Virus record (IMG/VR): IMGVR_UViG_3300027976_000059
Coordinates: 1 to 47,726 of that record
Direction: 5' to 3' (one strand)
Source of the DNA: a virus
Length of the DNA: 47,726 nt
Below the pieces are notes generated by a model. That model was not told where the DNA came from, did no database searches, and saw only the letters and a list, made by a program, of their open reading frames with translations. Below are positions 11,401-18,049 of the stretch, one piece after another; position 1 is the first letter of the stretch, and each line of letters starts with the position of its first letter. Both the position numbers and the translations under genes were made by a program.

Positions 11401-11829
11401 TTCCGCGGTTTCAGTGGCATACTTTGTAGATAGCCTATATAGGTTAGAGGAAGGCAGCTGTATACCAGGCGCACCATGCTTCTGAAATATTTTAGGGATT
11501 CTGAGAATATCTTCGGTATATACTCTTCTAAATTCATTCCCTATATTTGCTTCTAAAACATTAAGATTTATTGATCCACCACTACGCAAAAAATCTATAT
11601 CTACGCCGGCAACTTTTGAGGGATCTAAGTGAGTATTTAGCGCGCTTTGATATCTTTTCTCAAAATCTGTATACCTATCAAGAAAAGCTTTTCCAGTACC
11701 ATATATATCATCCGCAATATCCGTAGAAATTTTTTGAGTAAAAACTCCACCTGCCTTTGCCCCTGAACCTCTTAAGGGTCCTGCAAGTGCTCTGGATAAA
11801 TGTTCTCCGAAATTATTAGTCGACTTCAT
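8420..11829 (-). CDS. 1,135-residue virion-module protein with DnaQ-like exonuclease domain, two CGG +1 frameshifts
   Basis: Three frames join through CGG codons at 11398-11400 and 11331-11333 to give 143 + 22 + 970 residues. The middle 22-residue piece (GLVNPAQVLL ... VDASRG) has no other way to be expressed. At residues ~210-315 is a DEDD-type 3'-5' exonuclease core: MLDVETSG (D214, E216) and IMGHNINFDIEKL (H308, N309, D313). Motif III is less clear. The long C-terminal part is helical, with one hydrophobic segment near the end (VYGTAGAIVGAGAAYYMY) followed by a basic run. A downstream ATG/TTG near 11353 could start a shorter protein. An ejected or virion-bound exonuclease is my inference from context. 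Confidence 0.7.
11331..11333 (-). other. in-frame CGG at +1 frameshift point
   Basis: The middle frame reads GGG CGG TCT TGA; skipping C gives GGG GGT CTT GAT, continuing into GLDAFNVGTSNL of the long frame. The zero frame stops two codons after the CGG. Confidence 0.7.
11398..11400 (-). other. in-frame CGG at +1 frameshift point
   Basis: The upstream frame reads GAA CGG ATT AGT TAA; skipping C gives GAA GGA TTA GTT AAC and opens the 22-codon middle segment. It is 22 codons upstream of a second identical site. Confidence 0.7.
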
Positions 11830-12557
11830 CTAAAGGAGTTTCTAATTGATTAATCGTCTGTGCTTCGATATAGTCATCAACTTCATATGTCCCAAGTTTC
11901 TGTCTTAATATTTTTTCTTTTTGTATTTGGACTGCTTGGACTTTATACATTATATCTGAAATTGCCTGCGCGCTATCCATCTGCATCTGGCCCACTTTAG
12001 CTTTTGCCTCTCTTGTGGCAAGCAGTTGATTGCGAAGATCTTTTTTTCTTTTATGTAATCTGTCTTCTAATTCAACCGCTAAATGTAATTCTTTTTTCAT
12101 AATAGGATTGCCATGCGTATCTATCCCAATAATATTTTCTTGGATAAAATGCTCTTTAGCAAGGAGTTTTGTTTTGCGAAGATATTGAACTTCTTGATCC
12201 ACTAAATCTCTAATCATAGAAACTTCTACCAAGTTCTCTTCATGCACATCTAATTGTTCCATATATTCGAGTGTAAATTGAGAAACCATTGCCATCTCTA
12301 TGGGACATGGCTTTCCTTTAGGGGCTAAGTTTACCTTGTGTAATGGACAAGTACCGGGCAAATATACATCGCTCTGCTTCGCAATTCATAGGGATAGATG
12401 AGAACATACTTGTTCTAGTTTTTTGAGGACGAATTAGTTCAACAGCTTTTGCCTTATCTTCATCTGACCATTCATCGGGGAAAAATAAATCTGGGCGTAA
12501 ATTCTCAAACTGTTTTAAAAACTTATCTTTATCTTCAAATTTTTCTATATTAGCCAT
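11816..12557 (-). CDS. Cys-containing coiled-coil protein with CPL..GKPCPIE motif, CGG +1 frameshift
   Basis: 246 residues when a C is skipped at CGG 12354-12356: 67 zero-frame residues ending MNCEAERCIFA, then GTCPLHKVNLAPKGKPCPIE. The joined Cys cluster (C-x4-C-x4-C-x13-C around the junction) is split by the shift, as expected of one ancestral motif. The remainder is charged and helical, probably coiled coil. The type of motif recalls small proteins found next to phage terminase and portal genes, but I cannot name the function. Stop overlaps the next start by 14 bases. Confidence 0.7.
12354..12356 (-). other. in-frame CGG at +1 frameshift point
   Basis: The zero frame reads GCC CGG TAC; skipping C gives GCC GGT ACT TGT CCA (Ala-Gly-Thr-Cys-Pro), restoring the Cys-Pro motif. 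Confidence 0.8.
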
Positions 12558-12732
12558 TAAAATCTATCCAATCAGAACTGTAAAAATTTTCATCTTTCCA
12601 CGTCTCTATTAAAGCACTTCGACATCGACTGCAAAAATATTCTTCTTTAGTAATTATAACAGAATTATAGTATTCAACATACTGTTCTTTATTAATTAAA
12701 TCAAGATTTGATGCACATCGTGGGCACAACAC
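12550..12732 (-). CDS. small zinc-ribbon protein
   Basis: 60 residues with two CxxC knuckles, MLCPRC near the N-terminus and FCSRCR near residue 34, spaced like a minimal zinc ribbon. Acidic tail WKDENFYSSDWID. It overlaps the next gene by 8 bases and follows the upstream stop by one base, so it is co-translated with its neighbours. Function unknown; possibly a nucleic-acid or assembly adaptor. Confidence 0.6.
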   Translation of the reverse strand: MLCPRCASNLDLINKEQYVEYYNSVIITKEEYFCSRCRSALIETWKDENFYSSDWIDFNG

Positions 12733-12733
12733 A

Positions 12734-13147
12734 TCAGATCTCTCCTAGCAGTTTCATTAAACCCCTTTGAAGTTTCCCCTCGGTTTCATCATTGATGGTT
12801 GTATGCACAAATGTATTTATCTCCCTAAGTTCGTCTGGAGATAAATATGATGATATTTTATATCTTGCGCCTTTACAAATCTCACAATAGGGTTCAGTAT
12901 TGTCGGTGTAACAAGGGCATTTTTCTAAAATGTCAAAATATTCTAATGCGTCAGCTATATTCAACCATTTACTCTTGAATAGCTTTTTTGTCTGCTCTTT
13001 ATATGCTCTCAATTTTTGAGAATCTGTAGATAATAATGTTCCCATATCTAAAGAATTTTTCATAAGTTCATTTATATTTTTATATAAAAAATTTGCTAGT
13101 TGAAAACCACCATTAACATCTGTATAATTTTTCCAATCATTCATCAT
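12734..13147 (-). CDS. hypothetical protein with CxC..CxxC cluster
   Basis: 137 residues, mostly helical, with a Cys group LEKCPCYTDNTEPYCEICKG around residues 83-102 that could hold zinc. Nothing identifies a family. It starts at an ATG pair (MMND) 17 bases after the upstream stop and sits inside the minus-strand virion operon. Confidence 0.55.
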   Translation of the reverse strand: MMNDWKNYTDVNGGFQLANFLYKNINELMKNSLDMGTLLSTDSQKLRAYKEQTKKLFKSKWLNIADALEYFDILEKCPCYTDNTEPYCEICKGARYKISSYLSPDELREINTFVHTTINDETEGKLQRGLMKLLGEI

Positions 13148-13164
13148 ATTACCTTTTCTATTTC

Positions 13165-13534
13165 TTATGGATTTCTTCCTGATCCTGGTCTAGCTCTTGT
13201 CATTGGTCTTGGTGCTGCTCTTTGCTGGTTTCTATTATTATACATGCCCATACTACCTAAACCTATACCCCCCGCTGCATACCTCGCCCCAACTTGGGTT
13301 CTCCTTCTTGAGGAGGCAACCTTAACGGCTTCCAAGTGTGTTAGTCTATCTCTTTCCCATTTTGATCCAGAACTAAGGGAACTAGCATATCCGACTACGG
13401 GCTAACCCTCTCTCGGCAATCATACTGTGTCTTCTTGCGCTTCTACTCCCGCCCGACATGTGTTTCCCAATAGCTTCTGGGCCTAAACCCATTTTATTTA
13501 ATACGCGTCGACCATAACCAATTCCAGGTGGCAT
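13165..13534 (-). CDS. small basic Gly/Arg-rich protein, CGG +1 frameshift
   Basis: 122 residues when a C is skipped at CGG 13391-13393: 47 zero-frame residues (MPPGIGYGRRVLNKMGLG...) then GYASSLSSGSKWERDRL and an Arg/Gly-rich tail ending RARPGSGRNP. In single frames neither half would be kept: the first stops three codons on, the second lacks a start. Composition and the MP..G start resemble the gene just upstream, suggesting related small virion or DNA-binding proteins. Function unknown. Confidence 0.65.
13391..13393 (-). other. in-frame CGG at +1 frameshift point
   Basis: The zero frame reads AGT CGG ATA TGC TAG; skipping C gives AGT GGA TAT GCT AGT and 75 further codons to TAA at 13165. 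Confidence 0.75.
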
Positions 13535-13535
13535 A

Positions 13536-13748
13536 TTAGTAGTTCCTTATTCCTTTTTGTGCTCCTGGGACTCTACTTCCAGTGCCAGACCCTCTACGCC
13601 CCCTTAACATCCCATATCCACCTATAGCGCCTGCTGCAATGGCTGCTGATCTTCCGGGGTACTTTCTAATTTTTCCGCCAATAGATCTACCACTAGTTTT
13701 TCCACGTGCCACCGCGGATGATAATCTTGAATCAGATCCATCTGGCAT
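13536..13748 (-). CDS. small basic Gly/Arg-rich protein
   Basis: 70 residues, highly basic, with an internal hydrophobic stretch AAIAAGAIGGYGML flanked by Arg-rich tracts. It follows the Clp-type ATPase gene after a 75-base gap and precedes a similar small protein by one base (TAATATG). A GAGGGAA ribosome site precedes the ATG at 13748. Probably a minor virion or membrane-associated protein; no family recognised. Confidence 0.55.
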   Translation of the reverse strand: MPDGSDSRLSSAVARGKTSGRSIGGKIRKYPGRSAAIAAGAIGGYGMLRGRRGSGTGSRVPGAQKGIRNY

Positions 13749-13823
13749 GTTAGTGTTCCCTCGTTCCTTTATGCTTAAAATTTCCCAATGTTAATATTAT
13801 CAATAATAATAGTAATGCTGCAA

Positions 13824-15241
13824 TTATACTACATTTACTTTCTTTATCGGTTTTACTACTTTAAAATGAAAATCATCGTCAAAATAGTCTATATTAAAGA
13901 TTGTTCCCTTAGGTACTGTCGAACTTATTAGAGTCTTGGCTATTGATGTTTCGATCCCATCTCTGCGGATTTGCGCTAATCCTCTTGCGCCCTTGATTGT
14001 ATCTATACCCTTTTCTATCAGTCCATCTATAACATTTTGATTATACTCAATATTAAAACCCTTTTTATTTAATTTATTAGAAATAATTTGCATTTCTAGT
14101 TCGGCTATATGTTCACAGTTTGCTCTTGTTAGATGGTTGAATATTATTGTTTTATCTATCCTATTCAAAAGTTCTGGTCTAAAGTATTTTCTAACGGCAT
14201 CAAGTGTATTTCTTTCTACCATTGATTTAGATGGTATTACGGTTGTTCCCTTTTGGTAATTCACATTTTTGTTAAAACCTGTTCCAGAACCAATCATATG
14301 ATCTACTGTTTTATCATTGCCCAAATTAGTTGTCATTATTATTATTGTATTTCTAAAATCTACTGCTGTGCCCTTACCATCAGTAATCATACCTTCATCG
14401 AATACTCTCAAAAAAGTATTCCAAATATCTGGGTGGGCTTTTTCAACTTCATCAATTAAAACAACTGAGTTAGGATTTTTTTGGATTTGATTTACTAACT
14501 GACCACCTTCATCATGGCCAACATATCCGAGGAGGTGAACCTATTAGTTTTTGATTTTCATGTTTTTGTTGGTATTCTCCACAATCTATTCTTACCATTG
14601 GATATTCTGAAGAAAAAAGATATTCGTGTAATGTTCTAGCTAAGTGTGTTTTTCCCACACCTGATGCGCCCGCAAAAAGGAATACACCCAAAGGTCTATT
14701 TTCATCATTTAAACCAACTTGTGATCTTAATAATGCTTCACAGATTACACGTATAGCTTCATCTTGTCCGACAATGCGACTACCGAGATTATGTTCTAAT
14801 CCTAAAAATTTTTGCTTAGATAGTTTTTTGGGTACTGCACTTTTGTCTTTATTTTTTGCAGATCCTTTAGAGCCTTTTGTTCTAGTTAATAAATTTTTTA
14901 TTTCTTCAAAGTTACGATCTGTCGATAAATCATAATCCTCAATACCATATGAATAGGCAATAGCGACCCAATAATCAATATCTAATCCGTGGATTAAGCA
15001 TCACACAGCCGGTATATAGTGCCTCTACACATCTTTCAGCATCGGGTCTTAGCATTATTCCTAGCGCTTGCGATATTTCTGTTTTAAGATTAAATATTAC
15101 ATACTGTAATACTTTTCGTCTACGTTCTTTTTCTGTTCTAGAATCTAATTGAGATGTGAATGATTCTATTTCCTCTGGTTCAAGGACCTTATATTTTACA
15201 TAGGCATTTAGATCAGGAACATATATCTGATAAATTTTCAT
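13824..15241 (-). CDS. Clp/HSP100-type AAA+ ATPase, two CGG +1 frameshifts
   Basis: 471 residues from three frames joined at CGG 14987-14989 and 14527-14529. Residues 1-84 are an unfamiliar N-domain; ~85-150 a Lys-rich linker. Then follows a ClpA/B D2-like AAA+ module: RIVGQDEAIR, Walker A GASGVGKT (191-198), LIGSPP-GYVGHDEGGQL pore loop (glycine 238 made by the shift), Walker B VVLIDEVEKAHP (D263-E264), sensor region NTIIIMTTNLG, and RPELLNRID with the arginine finger. Small C-domain ends KKVNVV. I start at ATG 15241 rather than the GTG at 15274 because the latter would include CGG 15248-15250, which serves here as the GGAG ribosome site. Likely an unfoldase or assembly chaperone. Confidence 0.85.
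14527..14529 (-). other. in-frame CGG at +1 frameshift point (Clp pore loop)
   Basis: The zero frame reads CCT CCT CGG ATA; skipping C gives CCT CCT GGA TAT GTT GGC (PPGYVG), the invariant HSP100 pore-loop motif. Confidence 0.85.
14987..14989 (-). other. in-frame CGG at +1 frameshift point
   Basis: The zero frame reads AAT CCA CGG ATT AGA TAT TGA; skipping C gives AAT CCA GGA TTA GAT ATT, which runs without stop into the AAA+ module. Confidence 0.75.
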
Positions 15242-15275
15242 TTTGCTCCGATCATTAATTTTAATTTTACTCACT

Positions 15276-15396
15276 ATATATTAATATAGTATATTATTAT
15301 ATATATACATATTAGTTATTTATATATGTATATAGTAAGGGGGTAGGGGGTAGGGGGTAAAATCCCAGTCTACTATTTTATTTTATCTCAGTCAAG
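15276..15396. other. AT-rich spacer with three G5 tracts, upstream of minus operon
   Basis: Alternating A/T runs at 15276-15335 contain TATAAT-like hexamers on the minus strand and probably hold the promoter for the minus-strand operon. At 15339-15357 are three GGGGG tracts separated by TA. No gene is visible. Confidence 0.4.
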
Positions 15397-15558
15397 TTAT
15401 TTATCAAAGTTTCTTATATTTTCTATACTAGGCTGATTTTCTTCACACGGTCCAGAGAATGCCCAATATTTTAGTAAATCTGTTGGAGTGTTAAATCTAT
15501 TTTCGAGTAAATATACTGCTCTGTAAAAATCATCTGTAAGTTCTATTCTGCGTTGCAT
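15397..15558 (-). CDS. small acidic hypothetical protein
   Basis: 53 residues beginning MQRRIELTDDFYRAVYLLENR, no motif or membrane segment. It is transcribed leftward and its start codon overlaps the -35-like hexamer of the divergent plus-strand promoter. Coding is supported by an uninterrupted frame and absence of in-frame CGG; function unknown. Confidence 0.45.
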   Translation of the reverse strand: MQRRIELTDDFYRAVYLLENRFNTPTDLLKYWAFSGPCEENQPSIENIRNFDK

Positions 15559-15581
15559 TTTGTTTCCTAACTGTATATAAT
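15553..15581 (+). promoter_or_regulatory. sigma70-type promoter for the recA operon
   Basis: TTGCAT at 15553-15558, a 17-base spacer, and TATAAT at 15576-15581, followed by an AAAAGGAG ribosome site and the ATG at 15622. Spacing and hexamers fit a housekeeping sigma-factor promoter. Confidence 0.55.
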
Positions 15582-15621
15582 TCCGTACATCAATTATATC
15601 ATCAGAAAAGGAGTAATCATT

Positions 15622-15801
15622 ATGTCTAAAGAGATTAAGCCATCACTAGAATATCTAAAACAGTTAACAAAAGGACGAGAAAAAATTAGACAGCTAATGC
15701 TGGGGCAGGAACCTCAAACACAATCTGAGTTAAGGTTTGTTGAAAGCAAAATTATAGACAAAATAAGAGAAGTAAAGACTGCTCTTTCCATGGAAGTATG
15801 A
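15622..15801 (+). CDS. small hypothetical helical protein upstream of recA
   Basis: 59 residues (MSKEIKPSLEYLKQLTKG...), charged and helical, preceded by a good AAAGGAG ribosome site. The TGA at 15799 lies 12 bases before the recA ATG, so both are in one operon. No family recognised. Confidence 0.55.
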   Translation: MSKEIKPSLEYLKQLTKGREKIRQLMLGQEPQTQSELRFVESKIIDKIREVKTALSMEV

Positions 15802-15813
15802 TAATATATATCC

Positions 15814-16785
15814 ATGGATGAATCAAAGGCATTGGATGTCGTCATCGCTCAATTAGAAAGACAGTTTGGCCACGGATCGATTATGACTCTTGGTTCCACG
15901 AATATAGAAAAATGGCCATCAATTCCAACTGGTGCGCCAACATTAGACAAGATACTAGGAATAGGTGGTCTTCCTAGAGGTCGTATCGTTGAAATATACG
16001 GTCCCGAATCTTCAGGTAAATCCACCATTGCATTGGCAGTTATAGCCGAGGCTCAAAAGATGGGTTTAAGGTGCGCATATATTGATGCCGAACATGCATT
16101 AGATCCAAGTTATATGCAGACTCTTGGAGTTAATCTAGATACGCTTATTTTTTCTCAGCCCGATTATGGTGAGCAAGCACTAGAAATAGTTGACCGCCTT
16201 GTCCGTACGGGAGAAGTCGGAGTTATCATTGTAGATTCAGTTGCCAGCCTTATCCCTAAAGCAGAGCTGGAAGGCGAGATGGAATCCTCTCAAATGGGTC
16301 TACAAGCTCGTCTAATGGCCAAGGGGATGCGAAAGCTAGTCTCGGCGGCTTCGGAGACAAAAACGCTTCTAGTATTCATTAATCAACTTAGAAGTAAAAT
16401 TGGAATAATGTTTGGCAATCCAGAAACAACTCCGGGTGGCATGGCCCTTAAATATGCTTCTTCAGTGCGTATCGATCTGCGTAAAAAGGAAGATCTTAAG
16501 GATAAAGCAGGTGAAGCTTATGGGGTAAAAATTAAGGCTAAAATTATAAAGAATAAGATGGCCCCTCCTCTAAAAGTTGCAGAATTTGATATTTTGTATG
16601 GTAAGGGAATAGATCAATATAGCTGTTTGTTCGATTTAGGTCTTGGGCAAGACATTTTTACCCAAAAAGGTGCTTGGGTGTACTTGAATGGCGAGAACTT
16701 TGCCCAAGGTCGCGATAATGCGATAGAGAAACTTAAGTTAGATCCTAAGCTAGTAGAATTGATTAAATCTAAAAATAATATATGA
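15814..16785 (+). CDS. recA: RecA recombinase
   Basis: 323 residues. Canonical RecA core: ALDVVIAQLERQFGHGSIM near the N-terminus, Walker A GPESSGKST, AYIDAEHALDP, Walker B VGVIIVDSVASL, L1/L2 region (SSQMGLQARLMAKG, FINQLRSKIGIMFGNPETTPG), and the C-terminal GAWVYLNGENFAQGRDNA. It lacks the acidic C-terminal tail common in bacterial RecA, typical of phage versions. Strand exchange and repair or recombination-dependent replication is its established role. No in-frame CGG, like the minus-strand arm. Its TGA overlaps the next ATG (ATGA). Confidence 0.96.
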   Translation: MDESKALDVVIAQLERQFGHGSIMTLGSTNIEKWPSIPTGAPTLDKILGIGGLPRGRIVEIYGPESSGKSTIALAVIAEAQKMGLRCAYIDAEHALDPSYMQTLGVNLDTLIFSQPDYGEQALEIVDRLVRTGEVGVIIVDSVASLIPKAELEGEMESSQMGLQARLMAKGMRKLVSAASETKTLLVFINQLRSKIGIMFGNPETTPGGMALKYASSVRIDLRKKEDLKDKAGEAYGVKIKAKIIKNKMAPPLKVAEFDILYGKGIDQYSCLFDLGLGQDIFTQKGAWVYLNGENFAQGRDNAIEKLKLDPKLVELIKSKNNI

Positions 16786-16949
16786 GTATAGATTACGAAT
16801 CACTATCTTGTTCAGAGTGTTCTATCCCCCCTAATCATTCTACTACTAAGATTGGGTCTAAAGATAAAACAGCAGAACGTCTTTCTATTAAGTGTAGAGA
16901 TTGTGGTGATACCTGGGAAGAGAGTTTCGTTAAGAGTGTAATCCAATAA
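16782..16949 (+). CDS. small zinc-ribbon protein, translationally coupled to recA
   Basis: 55 residues with paired knuckles SCSEC (10-14) and KCRDCGDTWEE (~37-47), a classic compact zinc ribbon. Starts inside the recA stop (ATGA). Function unknown; possibly a DNA- or polymerase-binding accessory. Confidence 0.6.
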   Translation: MSIDYESLSCSECSIPPNHSTTKIGSKDKTAERLSIKCRDCGDTWEESFVKSVIQ

Positions 16950-16957
16950 TTTTCCCC

Positions 16958-16990
16958 AATTCCCGGCGGAAATTATTTTTTTTATTTTTA
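16958..16990 (+). terminator. weak rho-independent terminator
   Basis: AATTCC and GGAAATT arms (one bulge) around CGGC, followed by a run of T. The stem is short, so efficiency is uncertain. Confidence 0.4.
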
Positions 16991-17032
16991 ATAGATTACT
17001 ATATTAGAATATCCCATAGATTGGATGCTTTA

Positions 17033-17360
17033 ATGGAATTTTTTAGAAAGCTTTTTCAATTTATAAATTCTATACGGTGATGATATCCATGAAGATCATG
17101 CCTATCTAATGGACGCTGAAATCGATGATGGGGAATCAGAGCCCAATATGATCACTGTATATACAGATAATTTTGGGAATCTAAATTTTAATGTTTTTTC
17201 TATAGATCAATGGAATATGATTGATGACATCGCGGAACTGACAGAACAAAACAAATTTGATATTATTCAAGGATTATCCAATGATGAATCAGTAAGAACA
17301 TGGACCATAGATCCTAGTGAGTTTCCCAATGAGTATCCTAATCAAGAACAGGAATTCTAA
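17033..17360 (+). CDS. small acidic protein read through a CGG +1 frameshift (plus-strand case)
   Basis: ATG 17033 opens MEFFRKLFQFINSI and then meets CGG TGA TGA at 17075. Skipping the C gives GGT GAT GAT ATC CAT and continues without stop for 94 codons (…DAEIDDGESEPNMITVYTDN … PNQEQEF), 108 residues in all. The downstream part also has an ATG at 17109, but without a ribosome site. Acidic, no family recognised. It shows that the CGG effect is not strand-specific. Confidence 0.65.
17075..17077 (+). other. in-frame CGG at +1 frameshift point (plus strand)
   Basis: The zero frame reads ATA CGG TGA TGA; skipping C reads ATA GGT GAT GAT. Same CGGW pattern as the seven minus-strand sites. Confidence 0.7.
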
Positions 17361-17391
17361 TCCGATAATACTTATATAGACATATATAAAA

Positions 17392-17424
17392 CCCCCCCAG
17401 TATTAACCGGGGGGGAATTTTTTT
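17392..17424. terminator. strong, probably bidirectional terminator
   Basis: CCCCCCC at 17392-17398 and GGGGGGG at 17409-17415 around a 10-base loop, followed by AATTTTTTT; the other strand exits into TTTT. It ends the recA-side transcripts and may also end the minus gene at 17475. Confidence 0.85.
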
Positions 17425-17454
17425 ATATTAACGTTCTAAAGACAATTCTAAATG

Positions 17455-17475
17455 GAAATTCAAATTGAGAATTTC
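17455..17475. repeat. 7-bp / 7-nt-loop hairpin, copy 1
   Basis: GAAATTC, loop AAATTGA, GAATTTC. Same geometry as the array at 17783-17897 and the copy at 26621. It abuts the stop codon of the small minus-strand gene. Confidence 0.6.
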
Positions 17476-17654
17476 TAATCATCGTAGCCGAAGTTATCAA
17501 AGTCATAACTCTCGACATCACCCAACATGGCTTTAGCTCCATAATAAGTTTTAGTATTAAACTGGTAGAACTGATCGTCCTCCACATCTAAACCATTATA
17601 CTCCTCATACATATCTGTATCAATATCATCTTCTATCTTTATCTTGTTAGCCAT
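17475..17654 (-). CDS. small very acidic protein
   Basis: 59 residues (MANKIKIEDDIDTDMYEEYNG ... DNFGYDD), net charge strongly negative, no Cys or membrane segment. Start ATG 17654, preceded on the minus strand by AAAGGAT. Possibly a DNA mimic or binding inhibitor judging only from charge; unproven. Confidence 0.5.
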   Translation of the reverse strand: MANKIKIEDDIDTDMYEEYNGLDVEDDQFYQFNTKTYYGAKAMLGDVESYDFDNFGYDD

Positions 17655-18049
17655 TTTCTATCCTTTGTATTCTAAGCACTAGTGGGATGTTTTTAATGTC
17701 TATGAGTATTGTATGGTGAAGAATAGAATATCAGCATGTTCCCCCCTTCACAACCTTTATACCAACATTTATTTCTTTTCCGGAATTTGATAACGACAAA
17801 TTCTATCCGAATTTCTATATAGGGTAAATATAGAAGGAAAATTTTTAGGGGAAATTCATAGTGAGAATTTCTTAGGGAATTTGATACTGACAAATTCTTT
17901 AACCTATCTAAACCTATATAAAAAACTACATATGGGGAAATATAGGAAAAAATATGGACCAGTAATAGTGAATATATATTGATATTTATTTATTTTAACG
18001 AGCCCACCCGGGTATGGGGGGTCCTAACAAAGAAAGTGAGGAAATAATT
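17655..18049. other. gene-free regulatory stretch at the arm boundary
   Basis: No convincing gene. It holds five tandem hairpins (17783-17897), then AT-rich sequence with ACCTAT repeats (17898-17990) and a C/G-rich patch at 18002-18023. It separates the arm in which CGG is avoided from the arm in which it is a normal arginine codon, and may hold promoters for the plus-strand operon. Confidence 0.5.
17783..17897. repeat. tandem array of hairpins with 7-nt loops
   Basis: Four hairpins: GAATTTG-ATAACGA-CAAATTC (17783-17803), TTCTATAT-AGGGTAA-ATATAGAA (17813-17835), GAAATTC-ATAGTGA-GAATTTC (17851-17871), GAATTTG-ATACTGA-CAAATTC (17877-17897). Stems vary with compensating changes while three of the loops share the form ATA..GA. 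This covariation suggests an RNA or cruciform recognition element. Confidence 0.65.

Noticed and set aside
13749-13823. Tiny membrane peptide frame (IIAALLLLLIILTLG) between the Clp gene and the next small gene
   Set aside because: No usual start codon in frame and no room for a ribosome site; may be chance.
3207-17360. Explaining the eight frame breaks as random sequencing or assembly indels
   Set aside because: Random errors would not all insert a C before GGW, all create an in-frame CGG, and coincide with complete absence of other in-frame CGG in the same genes. A systematic basecalling artefact at a modified CCG motif remains possible and is listed as a check.
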